DNA from: Psychrobacter sp. Pi2-52
GTDB lineage: Bacteria; Pseudomonadota; Gammaproteobacteria; Pseudomonadales; Moraxellaceae
Length of the DNA stretch: 64,000 nucleotides
Assembly: GCF_904846705.1 (NCBI RefSeq)
Contig: NZ_CAJHBS010000001.1
Location: 62,001-126,000 of the forward strand
Reading direction: 5' to 3'
A program made the position numbers and the translations under genes. Under the pieces are notes generated by a model. The model made no database searches and was not told the DNA's origin. It saw only the letters and a list, made by a program, of their open reading frames with translations. Below, one piece after another: positions 1 to 7,718 of this stretch (position 1 is its first letter; each line of letters begins with the position of its first letter).

Positions 1-1073
1 ATCTGTAGGGTTGAGCCAATAAATAAATCACAGGCATACAAGCCTGCGGTCTGACTAAAGGCACGATTCGATCGCATGCTGCCATCTTTGCCCGTAAAGA
101 ATACATCAGAGCGATTTTCTATATATTCGTCCATGCCCACTTCGGAGCCAAAGCTATGAACACTTTCAACAAAGCCACTTTCTATAGCTGGAATCATTGT
201 CGGATGTGGATTGAGCGCCCAATTGGTACAAATTTTACCTTTTAGGTTTAATTCTGCACCGTAGGTAGGTAATAGCAATTCGATGGCAGCGGTATTAAAA
301 CCAATACCATGATTCAAGCGTTTGATTTGGTATGGTTCATAAATACCCTTAATCACCATCATCGCCATCAATATCTGCACTTCAGTGATCTGAGCAGGGT
401 CGCGGGTAAATAACGGCTCAATATAGTTAGGACGCGGTGCCACGATAAAGAAATCGACCCAGTCTGCGGGGATATCCACGCGTGGTACGCTGTCAACTAG
501 CTCATTGACCTGCACAATGACGATGCCGCTTTTGAAAGCCGTCGCTTCTACAATCGCTGGAGTATCTTCAGTATTCGGACCGGTATAAAGGTTGCCTTCT
601 GCATCCGCAGAGTGTGCGGTAATCAGGCAGACATTCGGGGTTAAATCGATAAAGTATCGACCATATAACTCTAGGTACGTATGAATAGAACCAATTTGGA
701 TTTTTTGGTTCTGAACCAGTTTTGCCAGTCTCAATGCTTGTGGCCCTGCAAAAGAAAAGTCAACTTTACTAGCAATACCTTTATCAAAGATATCAATGTG
801 GCTAGGTAGTGCCAAGACTGACTGCAATATGTGCAAGTTGTTTAAGACATCACTATTGCACTGAGACAGACACTCAGACAAAAAATCCGCTTGTTTTTGA
901 TTGTTACCCTCGATGCATACTCTATCTTCAGGAGACAGGACGGTTTCTAGTAATTCAATAGCACGGTTGTTCGGGACAAGCTTCTCTAACCCTTTGCTTT
1001 TGGCAGCATCGAGCTTTTTATCACGGCGTATTTTTTGTAAGTTCCAGATTTTTTCTTCAGTATTCGCTTTCAT
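1..1073 (-). CDS. mdcA: Malonate decarboxylase alpha subunit, cut by the window edge
   Basis: The alpha subunit transfers the acyl-carrier protein between acetyl and malonyl groups in the cytoplasmic malonate decarboxylase, which turns malonate into acetate and CO2. I translated the minus strand from the ATG at 1073. It stays open to base 1, about 357 codons of a family of roughly 550, so the C-terminal part is outside the window. CoA-transferase-like stretches such as LTPNVCLITAHSADAEGN and LNHGIGFNTAAIELLLP support the call. AGGAAG precedes the start, and the MadM-type gene ends 21 bp upstream, so the genes are co-transcribed. Order L-M-A next to a GntR gene matches the Acinetobacter mdc operon. 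Confidence 0.9.
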   Translation of the reverse strand, partial: MKANTEEKIWNLQKIRRDKKLDAAKSKGLEKLVPNNRAIELLETVLSPEDRVCIEGNNQKQADFLSECLSQCNSDVLNNLHILQSVLALPSHIDIFDKGIASKVDFSFAGPQALRLAKLVQNQKIQIGSIHTYLELYGRYFIDLTPNVCLITAHSADAEGNLYTGPNTEDTPAIVEATAFKSGIVIVQVNELVDSVPRVDIPADWVDFFIVAPRPNYIEPLFTRDPAQITEVQILMAMMVIKGIYEPYQIKRLNHGIGFNTAAIELLLPTYGAELNLKGKICTNWALNPHPTMIPAIESGFVESVHSFGSEVGMDEYIENRSDVFFTGKDGSMRSNRAFSQTAGLYACDLFIGSTLQ

Positions 1074-1094
1074 AAGACTTCCTTTCTCTGATCA

Positions 1095-1853
1095 TTAAAA
1101 GAATGCATTGACGGTCAAGAAGAATACAGATGGCCCCAATAGCGCGCCCAGTCCTGTATAAAAAGTCGCCACTAATGCACCATATGGCACTAGCCTGACA
1201 TCCGTCCCTGCCAATCCAGCGGCGACCCCACTCGTCGTACCGACCAAGCCACCAAAAATCATGGCAGAGCGCGGGCTTTTGAGGCGCATGAACTTGGCAA
1301 GTAATGGTGTTGAAATCATAAAGAACACAGCTTTGATCAAACCAATGGCAATAGATAAGGCTATAACCTCTGAGCTTGCACCAATAGCAGTGCCTGTGAT
1401 CGGGCCTACAATATAAGTCATCGCACCCGCACCAATTGTTGTCATGGAGACAGCATCTCTATAACCTAGTGTCCATGCCACAGCAGCGCCCACTACAAAA
1501 GGAATAACACATCCTAATAACAAGGCAATCATGCCAATCTTGCCAGCGCTCTTTATTTCTTTAACATCGACCTCAAAAGCCGTGGATGAGATAGCAAGAT
1601 CTCGCAGCATCGCACCACCTAAGAGCGCGAAGCCTGAAAAAATTTCGATATCAGAAATACCCTTACTACCAGTGGTATATAGACCTGCAAAATAGGCAGC
1701 AATCAAGCCGAGCGTGATCGCTATCGCAGAAGACTGCAGCTTGCCTTTAGTGAGATATTTAGATAGTACTTGAGAGAGCAGCATCACAAGACCTGTCACT
1801 GCGATGGCAGTAACAAAACTGTTTTTAGTGAGCGTCTGTATAATTAAGTCCAT
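1095..1853 (-). CDS. madM: Malonate transporter subunit MadM (MdcM)
   Basis: Larger membrane subunit of the two-component malonate carrier MadLM, which imports malonate for the decarboxylase. The 252 residues are almost entirely hydrophobic helices with glycine-rich turns (GAGAMTYIVGPITGTAIGAS, GGLVGTTSGVAAGLAGTD), and the length is usual for MadM. The start has AAGGAA upstream. It lies between the MadL gene and the alpha-subunit gene on the same strand. Family membership is clear from composition, length and context; substrate is inferred from the neighbours. Confidence 0.9.
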   Translation of the reverse strand: MDLIIQTLTKNSFVTAIAVTGLVMLLSQVLSKYLTKGKLQSSAIAITLGLIAAYFAGLYTTGSKGISDIEIFSGFALLGGAMLRDLAISSTAFEVDVKEIKSAGKIGMIALLLGCVIPFVVGAAVAWTLGYRDAVSMTTIGAGAMTYIVGPITGTAIGASSEVIALSIAIGLIKAVFFMISTPLLAKFMRLKSPRSAMIFGGLVGTTSGVAAGLAGTDVRLVPYGALVATFYTGLGALLGPSVFFLTVNAFF

Positions 1854-1920
1854 TTAATTATTCCTTATTGCGCTTAAATTAGTGGGTTTCGTTGTCTGGT
1901 CAATGAAATGATGATGACCT

Positions 1921-2328
1921 TTAGGACAGCTGGTCAATCACGGGCTGATCCTCATCCCATGTAAAGGTGTCGTAATCATCGGCCATGTTGTTAAGCCAAC
2001 GGACAACGATAACCGTAGCGGTAAGCGCAATAATGGAGACAACGGCGGCGACTAAACCACCAGACAGTGCTGCAACGACGTTTTGTCCTGCTGCCATCGC
2101 AACAACGATTGGAATATACATGCCTGCCCAATACAAAACACCAAATTGAGTAGACTTTGGCAGTAAGCCTCTTTTGGCCAGCATCTCTTTACCGACAATT
2201 AATAGAATCATGGCGATAGCAACACCGCCAATGTTAGCGTCAACACCTAGTATCTGCCCTAATAGACCGCCCAGATAAACGCCGAGTAAATAAAATACTG
2301 CTAATAAAGCAGTGCCATATATGATCAT
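1921..2328 (-). CDS. madL: Malonate transporter subunit MadL (MdcL)
   Basis: Small membrane subunit of the MadLM malonate carrier. It has 135 residues with about four hydrophobic segments (starting IIYGTALLAVFYLLGVYLGG) and an acidic C-terminus (DDYDTFTWDEDQPVIDQLS). The length fits the MadL family. AAGGAAGG lies just before the ATG at 2328. It is the first gene of the minus-strand operon, which runs into madM after 67 bp and then mdcA. The upstream region holds operator-like palindromes for the divergent regulator. Confidence 0.9.
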   Translation of the reverse strand: MIIYGTALLAVFYLLGVYLGGLLGQILGVDANIGGVAIAMILLIVGKEMLAKRGLLPKSTQFGVLYWAGMYIPIVVAMAAGQNVVAALSGGLVAAVVSIIALTATVIVVRWLNNMADDYDTFTWDEDQPVIDQLS

Positions 2329-2605
2329 AGAAACCTTCCTTGGTTATGATTACGGCTGCTTCAATAATATCTATCTTGATATATGAGCCGTATAAAATAA
2401 AAGTATGTGCCAATAACAAATATCCTTAGGCACCAATCAAATACTTTTCTTGAATGTTCTTGTCCACCTCTCTATTTATAGAAGATATAACCCTTAATAT
2501 ATTTCCAAGTCCGTAGCATGATTTATCACGTATTACCGACTTGTTTGATATAATCTAATACAATTGGTTTTAAATGGCAACAAAATTGTACTTATTAAAT
2601 TAGAT

Positions 2606-2617
2606 ATTGTATACAAT
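2606..2617. promoter_or_regulatory. Palindromic operator for the MdcY-type regulator
   Basis: ATTGTATACAAT is a perfect 12-bp palindrome 11 bp before the regulator's ATG and between the divergent regulator and madL genes. From memory this is the sequence reported for MdcY binding in the Acinetobacter malonate operon. Related half-sites (ACAATT at 2560-2565, AAATTGTA at 2583-2590) lie at roughly 23-bp steps upstream, suggesting more than one bound dimer. Confidence 0.7.
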
Positions 2618-2627
2618 TGGAGAAATT

Positions 2628-3296
2628 ATGAGTTTAATTGATGATCTACCTTTATCAGTTCAGGTAAGCAAAAAAATAGAAGACGACATCATCTATGGTC
2701 GTCTTCCACCTGGTACCAAACTTGATGAAGCCACACTTTGTGAAAAGTATGAGGTGTCAAGAACGCCTATTCGTGAGGCCTTGAAGCTTTTGGCATCTGA
2801 AGGCTTGGTCGAAATTCGGCCGCGTAGAGGGGCGATAATACCTACTTTGAATATCGTGACTTTGTTTGAAATGTTCGAAGTAATGGCTTATCTTGAGGGT
2901 ATGTGCGGAAGATTAGCCGCTAGACGAATCAATGCAGATGAGAAGGTTGAATTGCTGCACCTGCACGATCAGTGCAAGCAATACTTAATGGAAAACAATT
3001 CAGAGAGCTATTATGAAGCGAATAAAAAGTTTCACTTTTTCTTATATCAGCTAAGTCATAACAGTTTTTTGATCGAACAAGCCAGCAATCTACACAACCG
3101 TTTACATCCATATAGACGCTTGCAATTGCGGGTAAACAATCGCATGCAGCATTCGTTTGAGGAACATCAAAACATTGTGGATGCCGTGATTAATGGTGAT
3201 GAGGATTTGGCTGAACGTCTGATTAAAGCGCATGTGTCAGTCCAAGGAGAGCGTTTTACTGACTTGGTTGCTACTATGAATCCGGACAACTCTTAA
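2628..3296 (+). CDS. mdcY: GntR/FCD-family malonate operon regulator (MdcY/MatR type)
   Basis: DNA-binding regulator expected to repress the divergent malonate genes until malonate is present. The N-terminal 70 or so residues are a GntR winged helix (DDIIYGRLPPGTKLDEATL, YEVSRTPIREALKLLASEGL); the rest is a helical FCD effector domain with metal-type histidines (ANKKFHFFLY, FEEHQNIVDAV). I chose the ATG at 2628, giving 222 residues, because GGAGA lies just upstream. A TTG at 2607 in the same frame would start inside the ATTGTATACAAT operator and has no ribosome site. Divergent placement next to madL supports the role. Confidence 0.85.
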   Translation: MSLIDDLPLSVQVSKKIEDDIIYGRLPPGTKLDEATLCEKYEVSRTPIREALKLLASEGLVEIRPRRGAIIPTLNIVTLFEMFEVMAYLEGMCGRLAARRINADEKVELLHLHDQCKQYLMENNSESYYEANKKFHFFLYQLSHNSFLIEQASNLHNRLHPYRRLQLRVNNRMQHSFEEHQNIVDAVINGDEDLAERLIKAHVSVQGERFTDLVATMNPDNS

Positions 3297-3772
3297 ATTA
3301 AGAAGCGTCTTTTTTAAAGATCTGTGACGAATGAATTACGCGCTTTTGTAATAAATTTGCTTGAGTACTAAGATAATGTCTTGCGCTCGCCTTTATAAGG
3401 CAACAAAACAATACTGCTATTATTTGGAATAATGGCTTTAAGACGCAACTTGCTCATTTAACACCTTTGATTATTTGGTTATGGCGACTGGGCAAGCCCT
3501 GGTTCTGCGATGCTGGTTGTAGCTGGGCGAAGTGCGAACGAAAACGTACCAGCGTTATTGAACTTTTTACGTATATGAAATATGCTCAATCAATATCGTT
3601 GGTACTGATACACAGATTTGATATTAGTAGTTCAGGGTTTTCGAAGGTCAAAAGCACCTGAATTATGCTGCTTTAAACAAGATTAAAAGTGATCTATATT
3701 CTAGCCTTGCTAAACTCTAGTTATCGATTATCGTCGCACTTTATTCTGTTTAAGCGCATTCTAATGACTTGG
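3297..3772. other. Non-coding stretch, possible gene remnant
   Basis: No convincing gene is seen in these 476 bases between the malonate regulator and the PaaX-like gene. A short plus-strand reading at about 3485-3577 gives GDWASPGSAMLVVAGRS followed by ANENVPALLNFLRI before a stop. It reads like real protein but has no start signal or recognisable family, so it may be a decayed fragment. Nothing else stands out. Confidence 0.35.
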
Positions 3773-4576
3773 TTAAACGGATTCTAACGATTTAGCCTCT
3801 TCGAAAAAGGCAAACCATAAACGCCTACCCTCATCATTAATATGCCGTACCGTCTCAAAATACTTTTGTCGTGCGTCCTCATCTACTAAGGGAGCAGGCA
3901 GCAGAGGGTCAAAAACAACACTACGAATACCTGCATCTCCAAGCATGAATATTTCTCGCAGCGCCACATGGGACGGTAAGTCGTCCAAACCACTTAGCCA
4001 GTCGGTGAGCTGCTGCGACTTTTCCTTATAATGCTTTTCAAGATGCATGTCTGACCAGAGCGCTCGTGCTTTTTTCTGCCTAACCTCATCGAAATCATTG
4101 GCCTTAAAAACCGCGGCTTCCTCTTCTAATCCCAAGTCCAATAGACGCTGACGGACGACATCAACACCGCCTAATAAATTATTGGGACGTAGATAAAGCC
4201 CCTTATCAAGTTCACGAAACCCCAATAATGACAAAGCGCGAGCACGGGCACGCAACGCTTTACGATCACTGCGGGGTAGTCCACCGGTAGCCACCGCTAC
4301 CCATGAGCCATCGGATTTTAGCGTTCTTTTATCCGCTGTCTGCCATAAGGCCACATCGGCGCCCAATTTTTGAGCTTTGGGTCCAAGTTTGTAGGTGGCA
4401 GGACCAATCGACTCAGCAAGATTCGCTTGGATCAGACGAGCTAACGTCACACGTATACTATTTTCTGTCATACCAAAGATAGAGCCTGCCAGCACCGCTT
4501 CGGAAGCACTAAGTGTGTTTGCCTCTGCCACCATAAGTAAGCGTAAAAGCAATAAACGAGGCGTTGGTTTGTTCAT
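3773..4576 (-). CDS. PaaX-family transcriptional repressor
   Basis: This 267-residue protein resembles PaaX, the repressor of phenylacetate and related catabolic operons, which usually responds to an acyl-CoA. The first 70 residues contain a winged helix (SIFGMTENSIRVTLARLIQANL). The middle has the PaaX-type segment (DGSWVAVATGGLPRSDRKAL, then LLGFRELDKGLYLRPNN), and a PaaX-like C-terminal helical domain follows. It is divergent from the acyl-CoA dehydrogenase gene with 107 bp between the start codons, so that gene is the likely target. No phenylacetate genes are nearby, so the ligand is unknown. Confidence 0.8.
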   Translation of the reverse strand: MNKPTPRLLLLRLLMVAEANTLSASEAVLAGSIFGMTENSIRVTLARLIQANLAESIGPATYKLGPKAQKLGADVALWQTADKRTLKSDGSWVAVATGGLPRSDRKALRARARALSLLGFRELDKGLYLRPNNLLGGVDVVRQRLLDLGLEEEAAVFKANDFDEVRQKKARALWSDMHLEKHYKEKSQQLTDWLSGLDDLPSHVALREIFMLGDAGIRSVVFDPLLPAPLVDEDARQKYFETVRHINDEGRRLWFAFFEEAKSLESV

Positions 4577-4586
4577 ATTACACCTA

Positions 4587-4615
4587 TTGACGTAATTATT
4601 TTTTATATGTAATAC
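4587..4615 (+). promoter_or_regulatory. Sigma-70-type promoter for the AidB-type gene
   Basis: TTGACG (4587-4592) and TAATAC (4610-4615) are separated by 17 bp, about 70 bp upstream of the acyl-CoA dehydrogenase start. An imperfect repeat (ATTAC at 4578-4582, GTAAT at 4609-4613) brackets it and could bind the PaaX-like repressor, which begins only a few bases away on the other strand. Confidence 0.5.
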
Positions 4616-4683
4616 TGATCTTGAAAATTACTGAACTACTGAAACTTAGTAAATGACATTTAACATCAGGGATGATAATCATC

Positions 4684-6342
4684 ATGTCAATTGTAAATCA
4701 ATTTAAGACCCATGAGGTGCAGAATCAACCCTTTGCCTTAGCCAATTATAATGCATGGGAAACAGATACAGCGCTCAAAGAAGCGGTCGCAAGAGAAGGT
4801 GCTGCTTGGGCAGAAAGTCATTTAAGGGAATTTGGGACACTGACTGGTGGAGATCTGATCACCAGTGGATTCTTAGCCAACGAAAACAAGCCTAAACTAC
4901 GCAGCTTTGACAGCTATGGTCGGCGTATAGATGAGGTAGAGTTTCATCCGGCTTACCATGATTTGATGCATGCAGGAATGAAATACGGCATGAGCAACTT
5001 TGCTTGGCGTAATGAAGATCGTGATAGTGCTCACGTGGCTCGGGCGGCAGTCATGTATCTGGGCTCACAGCCTGAGGCTGGGTTTGGTTGTCCTATGTCT
5101 ATGAGCTATGCTGCTATCCCTGCCCTACGTCATTCGCCAGTGCTAGCCGAAAAATGGCTGCCCAAGCTGTTATCCGAACACTATGATCCACGCAGCTTAC
5201 CTATGGAAGAAAAACTAGGCTGTACTATGGGCATGGGCATGACAGAAAAACAAGGTGGGTCAGACTTACGTCGCAATACGACTCGGGCTATACAGCAAGA
5301 AGATGGCTCTTATGAAATCATTGGGCATAAATGGTTTTTCTCAGCGCCAATGTGTGATGCTCATCTCGTCTTGGCCCAATCTGACAGTGGACCTAGTTGT
5401 TTTTTAGTACCACGCTTTCGGCCTGATGGGACACGCAATGCCGTACAAGTTCAACGTTTAAAAGACAAATTAGGAGATTGGGCAAACGCTTCCTCCGAGG
5501 TAGAGTTTCAAGGCGCATTCGGTGAGTTAGTGGGCATTGAAGGTCGCGGTATCCCTACCATTATCGAGATGGTCGCGCTAACCCGACTTGACTGTATGAT
5601 TGGCTCCTCAGCCCAAATGCGCCAAGCGATCGTTCAAGCGATTCATCACACCAGTCAACGCGAAGCCTTTGGTAAATTATTAGTCAACCAGCCTATTATG
5701 CGTAATGTGCTGGCAGACTTAGCATTAGAGTCAGAAGCGGCTTTGGCCCTAACAATGCGTATTGCGCACGCTGTTGATAGGATAGAAACAGATCCTCATG
5801 AAGCCGCACTTGCTCGTATCGCGACAGCAATTGGGAAGTATTGGATATGCAAGCGCGCGCCCGTTTTTATCAATGAGGCACAAGAATGTTTGGGCGGTAA
5901 CGGCTATGTCGAAGAGACTATTATGCCGCGTCTGTACAGGCAAGCACCGCTAAACTCAATCTGGGAAGGCAGCGGCAATGTGCAGTGTCTAGATGTGCTG
6001 CGTGCCTTGAACAAGGAGCCAGAAACTCAGCAAGCTTTGTTTAAGGAATTGCAGCAAGCAGTAGGGAAAAATGCTGACTATGATAAAGAATTACACCTGC
6101 TAATAGAGCGACTTGAGGATACGCAAACCTTGGAGTTCCGTAGTCGTTATGTGATTGAGCGCCTGGCATTGATGCTACAGGGTTCGATACTACTACAGAC
6201 TGAACATACAGAGATCGCTCAGGCATTCTGTCGTTCTAGAATTGGGAATGAGCATGGACTGGCCTTTGGTACATTAAGTCCTGATGCTCCCGTGGATTTA
6301 TTGATCGAACGGGCGGCTGGCGCGACCAAAGCAGTTCTGTAG
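4684..6342 (+). CDS. AidB-type acyl-CoA dehydrogenase (isovaleryl-CoA dehydrogenase-like)
   Basis: FAD enzyme of the acyl-CoA dehydrogenase superfamily. AidB-type members oxidise short or branched acyl-CoAs, and E. coli AidB also binds DNA in the alkylation response. The protein has 552 residues, typical of AidB. The signature TEKQGGSDLRRNTTRA is near residue 186 and the C-terminal LGGNGYVEE near 402; IWEGSGNVQCLDVLRAL closes the catalytic domain. I chose ATG 4684 because AGGGAT (4668-4673) is well spaced for it, whereas the ATG at 4672 overlaps that site. It is a single-gene unit opposite a PaaX-like repressor, suggesting acyl-CoA-controlled catabolism more than DNA repair. Confidence 0.85.
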   Translation: MSIVNQFKTHEVQNQPFALANYNAWETDTALKEAVAREGAAWAESHLREFGTLTGGDLITSGFLANENKPKLRSFDSYGRRIDEVEFHPAYHDLMHAGMKYGMSNFAWRNEDRDSAHVARAAVMYLGSQPEAGFGCPMSMSYAAIPALRHSPVLAEKWLPKLLSEHYDPRSLPMEEKLGCTMGMGMTEKQGGSDLRRNTTRAIQQEDGSYEIIGHKWFFSAPMCDAHLVLAQSDSGPSCFLVPRFRPDGTRNAVQVQRLKDKLGDWANASSEVEFQGAFGELVGIEGRGIPTIIEMVALTRLDCMIGSSAQMRQAIVQAIHHTSQREAFGKLLVNQPIMRNVLADLALESEAALALTMRIAHAVDRIETDPHEAALARIATAIGKYWICKRAPVFINEAQECLGGNGYVEETIMPRLYRQAPLNSIWEGSGNVQCLDVLRALNKEPETQQALFKELQQAVGKNADYDKELHLLIERLEDTQTLEFRSRYVIERLALMLQGSILLQTEHTEIAQAFCRSRIGNEHGLAFGTLSPDAPVDLLIERAAGATKAVL

Positions 6343-6360
6343 ATATCTTTATATGTATCA

Positions 6361-6402
6361 AAGAGTCCTTTGCTACTGATTGTTGACGTAGCAGGGGCTT
6401 TT
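6361..6402 (+). terminator. Possible terminator of the AidB-type gene
   Basis: Starts 18 bp after the stop codon. TGCTAC (6371-6376) pairs with GTAGCA (6388-6393) and is followed by GGGGCTTTT. The stem is short and the U-run brief, so support is moderate. Confidence 0.5.
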
Positions 6403-6471
6403 GCCTTTGATGTCTGTCACTTTATTCTTAGCCATAACTGGCTAAATAACGGTCACATGACATCCTAAGAA

Positions 6472-6500
6472 AAGGCGCTTCTGAATTATAGAAGCGCCTT
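6472..6500 (-). terminator. Terminator of the ParD-like/map operon
   Basis: AAGGCGCTTC (6472-6481) and GAAGCGCCTT (6491-6500) form a perfect 10-bp stem with a 9-nt loop, 30 bp past the map stop on the minus strand. On that strand it is followed by TTCTTAGG, giving a short U-run. Confidence 0.75.
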
Positions 6501-6529
6501 ACCGAATAGCCATTCAAATGTTAAATAGT

Positions 6530-7303
6530 TTAAATAAGCTCATCTCTTCGCAAAGTGAGAACCTCATAGCCGTCAGAAGTAACCGCAATTGTATGCTCCC
6601 ACTGAGCAGATAATTTTTTATCATTAGTGATTACAGTCCAGCCATCTTTTTTGACCTTAACTTTGGCCTTACCTTGGTTGACCATCGGCTCAATGGTAAA
6701 TGTCATACCTTCTTGTAGGACTAGGCCTTTTCCTTGATGCCCGTAATGCAAAACTTGCGGTCCCTCATGCATTTCGCGTCCAATACCGTGGCCGCAATAC
6801 TCTCGCACTACAGAGTAGCCTTGCTGCTCAGCGTAACTTTGGATGGCATGACCAACATCACCCAGCGTTGCTCCAGGTTTCACCACTCGTATTCCTTCCC
6901 ACATGGCTTCATAGGTGTGATCAACCAAGCGTTTTGCAAGTGGTGCCACTTCACCTATCAGATACATTTTGCTAGAATCAGCGATAAAACCCCCTTGTTC
7001 TAGGGTAATATCCACATTCACAATATCACCCGATTTAAGTATTTGCTGCTCTGAAGGAACGCCATGACAGACCACGTTATTCACTGAGGTATTCAATGCA
7101 TATTGGTAACCATACTGACCCTTACTGGCTGGACGTGCACCTAACTGATCGACAATATAGTGCTCAGCAAGGTTATTGATGTCCATCGTAGAAGTACCGA
7201 CTGTAATTTGCTCATCAAGATAATCAAAGACAGAGGCTAGAAGTCGCCCAGACTCGCGCATGATTTCCAATTCCGCTGCATTTTTAATTATGACCTTATC
7301 CAT
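6530..7303 (-). CDS. map: Type I methionine aminopeptidase
   Basis: Removes the initiator methionine from new proteins in the cytoplasm using two metal ions. The 257 residues match the usual bacterial length. All five expected metal ligands are visible: Asp in VNVDIT and in IADSSKMY, His in CGHGIGREMHEGP, and Glu in TIEPMVN and QWEHTIAV. The start overlaps the end of an upstream ParD-like gene by 8 bp, implying translational coupling. The housekeeping copy of map normally sits near rpsB, so this is probably a second, specialised copy; that cannot be tested in this window. Confidence 0.93.
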   Translation of the reverse strand: MDKVIIKNAAELEIMRESGRLLASVFDYLDEQITVGTSTMDINNLAEHYIVDQLGARPASKGQYGYQYALNTSVNNVVCHGVPSEQQILKSGDIVNVDITLEQGGFIADSSKMYLIGEVAPLAKRLVDHTYEAMWEGIRVVKPGATLGDVGHAIQSYAEQQGYSVVREYCGHGIGREMHEGPQVLHYGHQGKGLVLQEGMTFTIEPMVNQGKAKVKVKKDGWTVITNDKKLSAQWEHTIAVTSDGYEVLTLRRDELI

Positions 7304-7502
7304 CTATAAGGTTCCTTACATTGACATCAGCTTGTCTCATTTGCTCATTGATAATTTGGTTGTAAGACATATTAGGGTTGGCTTCAGCGAGCATGCCTAT
7401 CTTCATCCAATATTCGGCTTGTGCGTTAATGGAGCGCACCATGACGGCACTTGCTTTACGAATATCTTCATGCAGTTCATCATCAATTTTCACAATACCC
7501 AT
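7296..7502 (-). CDS. ParD-like ribbon-helix-helix protein
   Basis: A 68-residue protein with a ribbon-helix-helix start (MGIVKIDDELHEDIRKAS) followed by amphipathic helices, of the type annotated as ParD-like antitoxin. It overlaps map by 8 bp and is first in the two-gene unit. No ParE- or RelE-type toxin gene is next to it; its partner is a complete methionine aminopeptidase. Three copies of a CGTATAT heptamer lie immediately upstream, as expected for an autorepressor. Function as antitoxin is unproven; it may only be a DNA-binding regulator of map. Confidence 0.75.
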   Translation of the reverse strand: MGIVKIDDELHEDIRKASAVMVRSINAQAEYWMKIGMLAEANPNMSYNQIINEQMRQADVNVRNLIDG

Positions 7503-7514
7503 AAAAATACCTTA

Positions 7515-7542
7515 ATATACGAAACGTATATAAATCGTATAT
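7515..7542. promoter_or_regulatory. Iterated heptamer operator before the ParD-like gene
   Basis: ATATACG (7515-7521) is the inverted repeat of CGTATAT (7525-7531), and CGTATAT recurs directly at 7536-7542, so three heptamers occupy 28 bp starting 12 bp upstream of the ParD-like ATG. Short iterated sites of this type fit cooperative binding by ribbon-helix-helix dimers. The AT-rich content could also form the promoter -10 region. Confidence 0.55.
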
Positions 7543-7636
7543 CTATTTTTGTATGGTTGCAAGAAATAATATATCGCTTGAACTCGATTTCCTTATATTG
7601 AAATTATTTGAATCGAACTATAGCTTGTTACTGACA

Positions 7637-7668
7637 GCAAAAAACCACCTATCAAGGTGGTTTTTTGC
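7637..7668 (-). terminator. Terminator of the arginine-catabolic operon
   Basis: GCAAAAAACCACCT (7637-7650) pairs perfectly with AGGTGGTTTTTTGC (7655-7668) around a 4-nt loop. It sits 50 bp past the YjiH-like gene on the minus strand, and A and T runs on both arms could allow termination in both directions. Confidence 0.85.
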
Positions 7669-7718
7669 TGCTGACTCTCTGTTCAAACGTGGTGTAGCTA
7701 ATTTTTAATAAGTTCTAT

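Noticed and set aside
7260..7601. 113-codon plus-strand frame across the ParD-like gene and its promoter
   Set aside because: It is antisense to two well-supported overlapping genes and has no recognisable domain.
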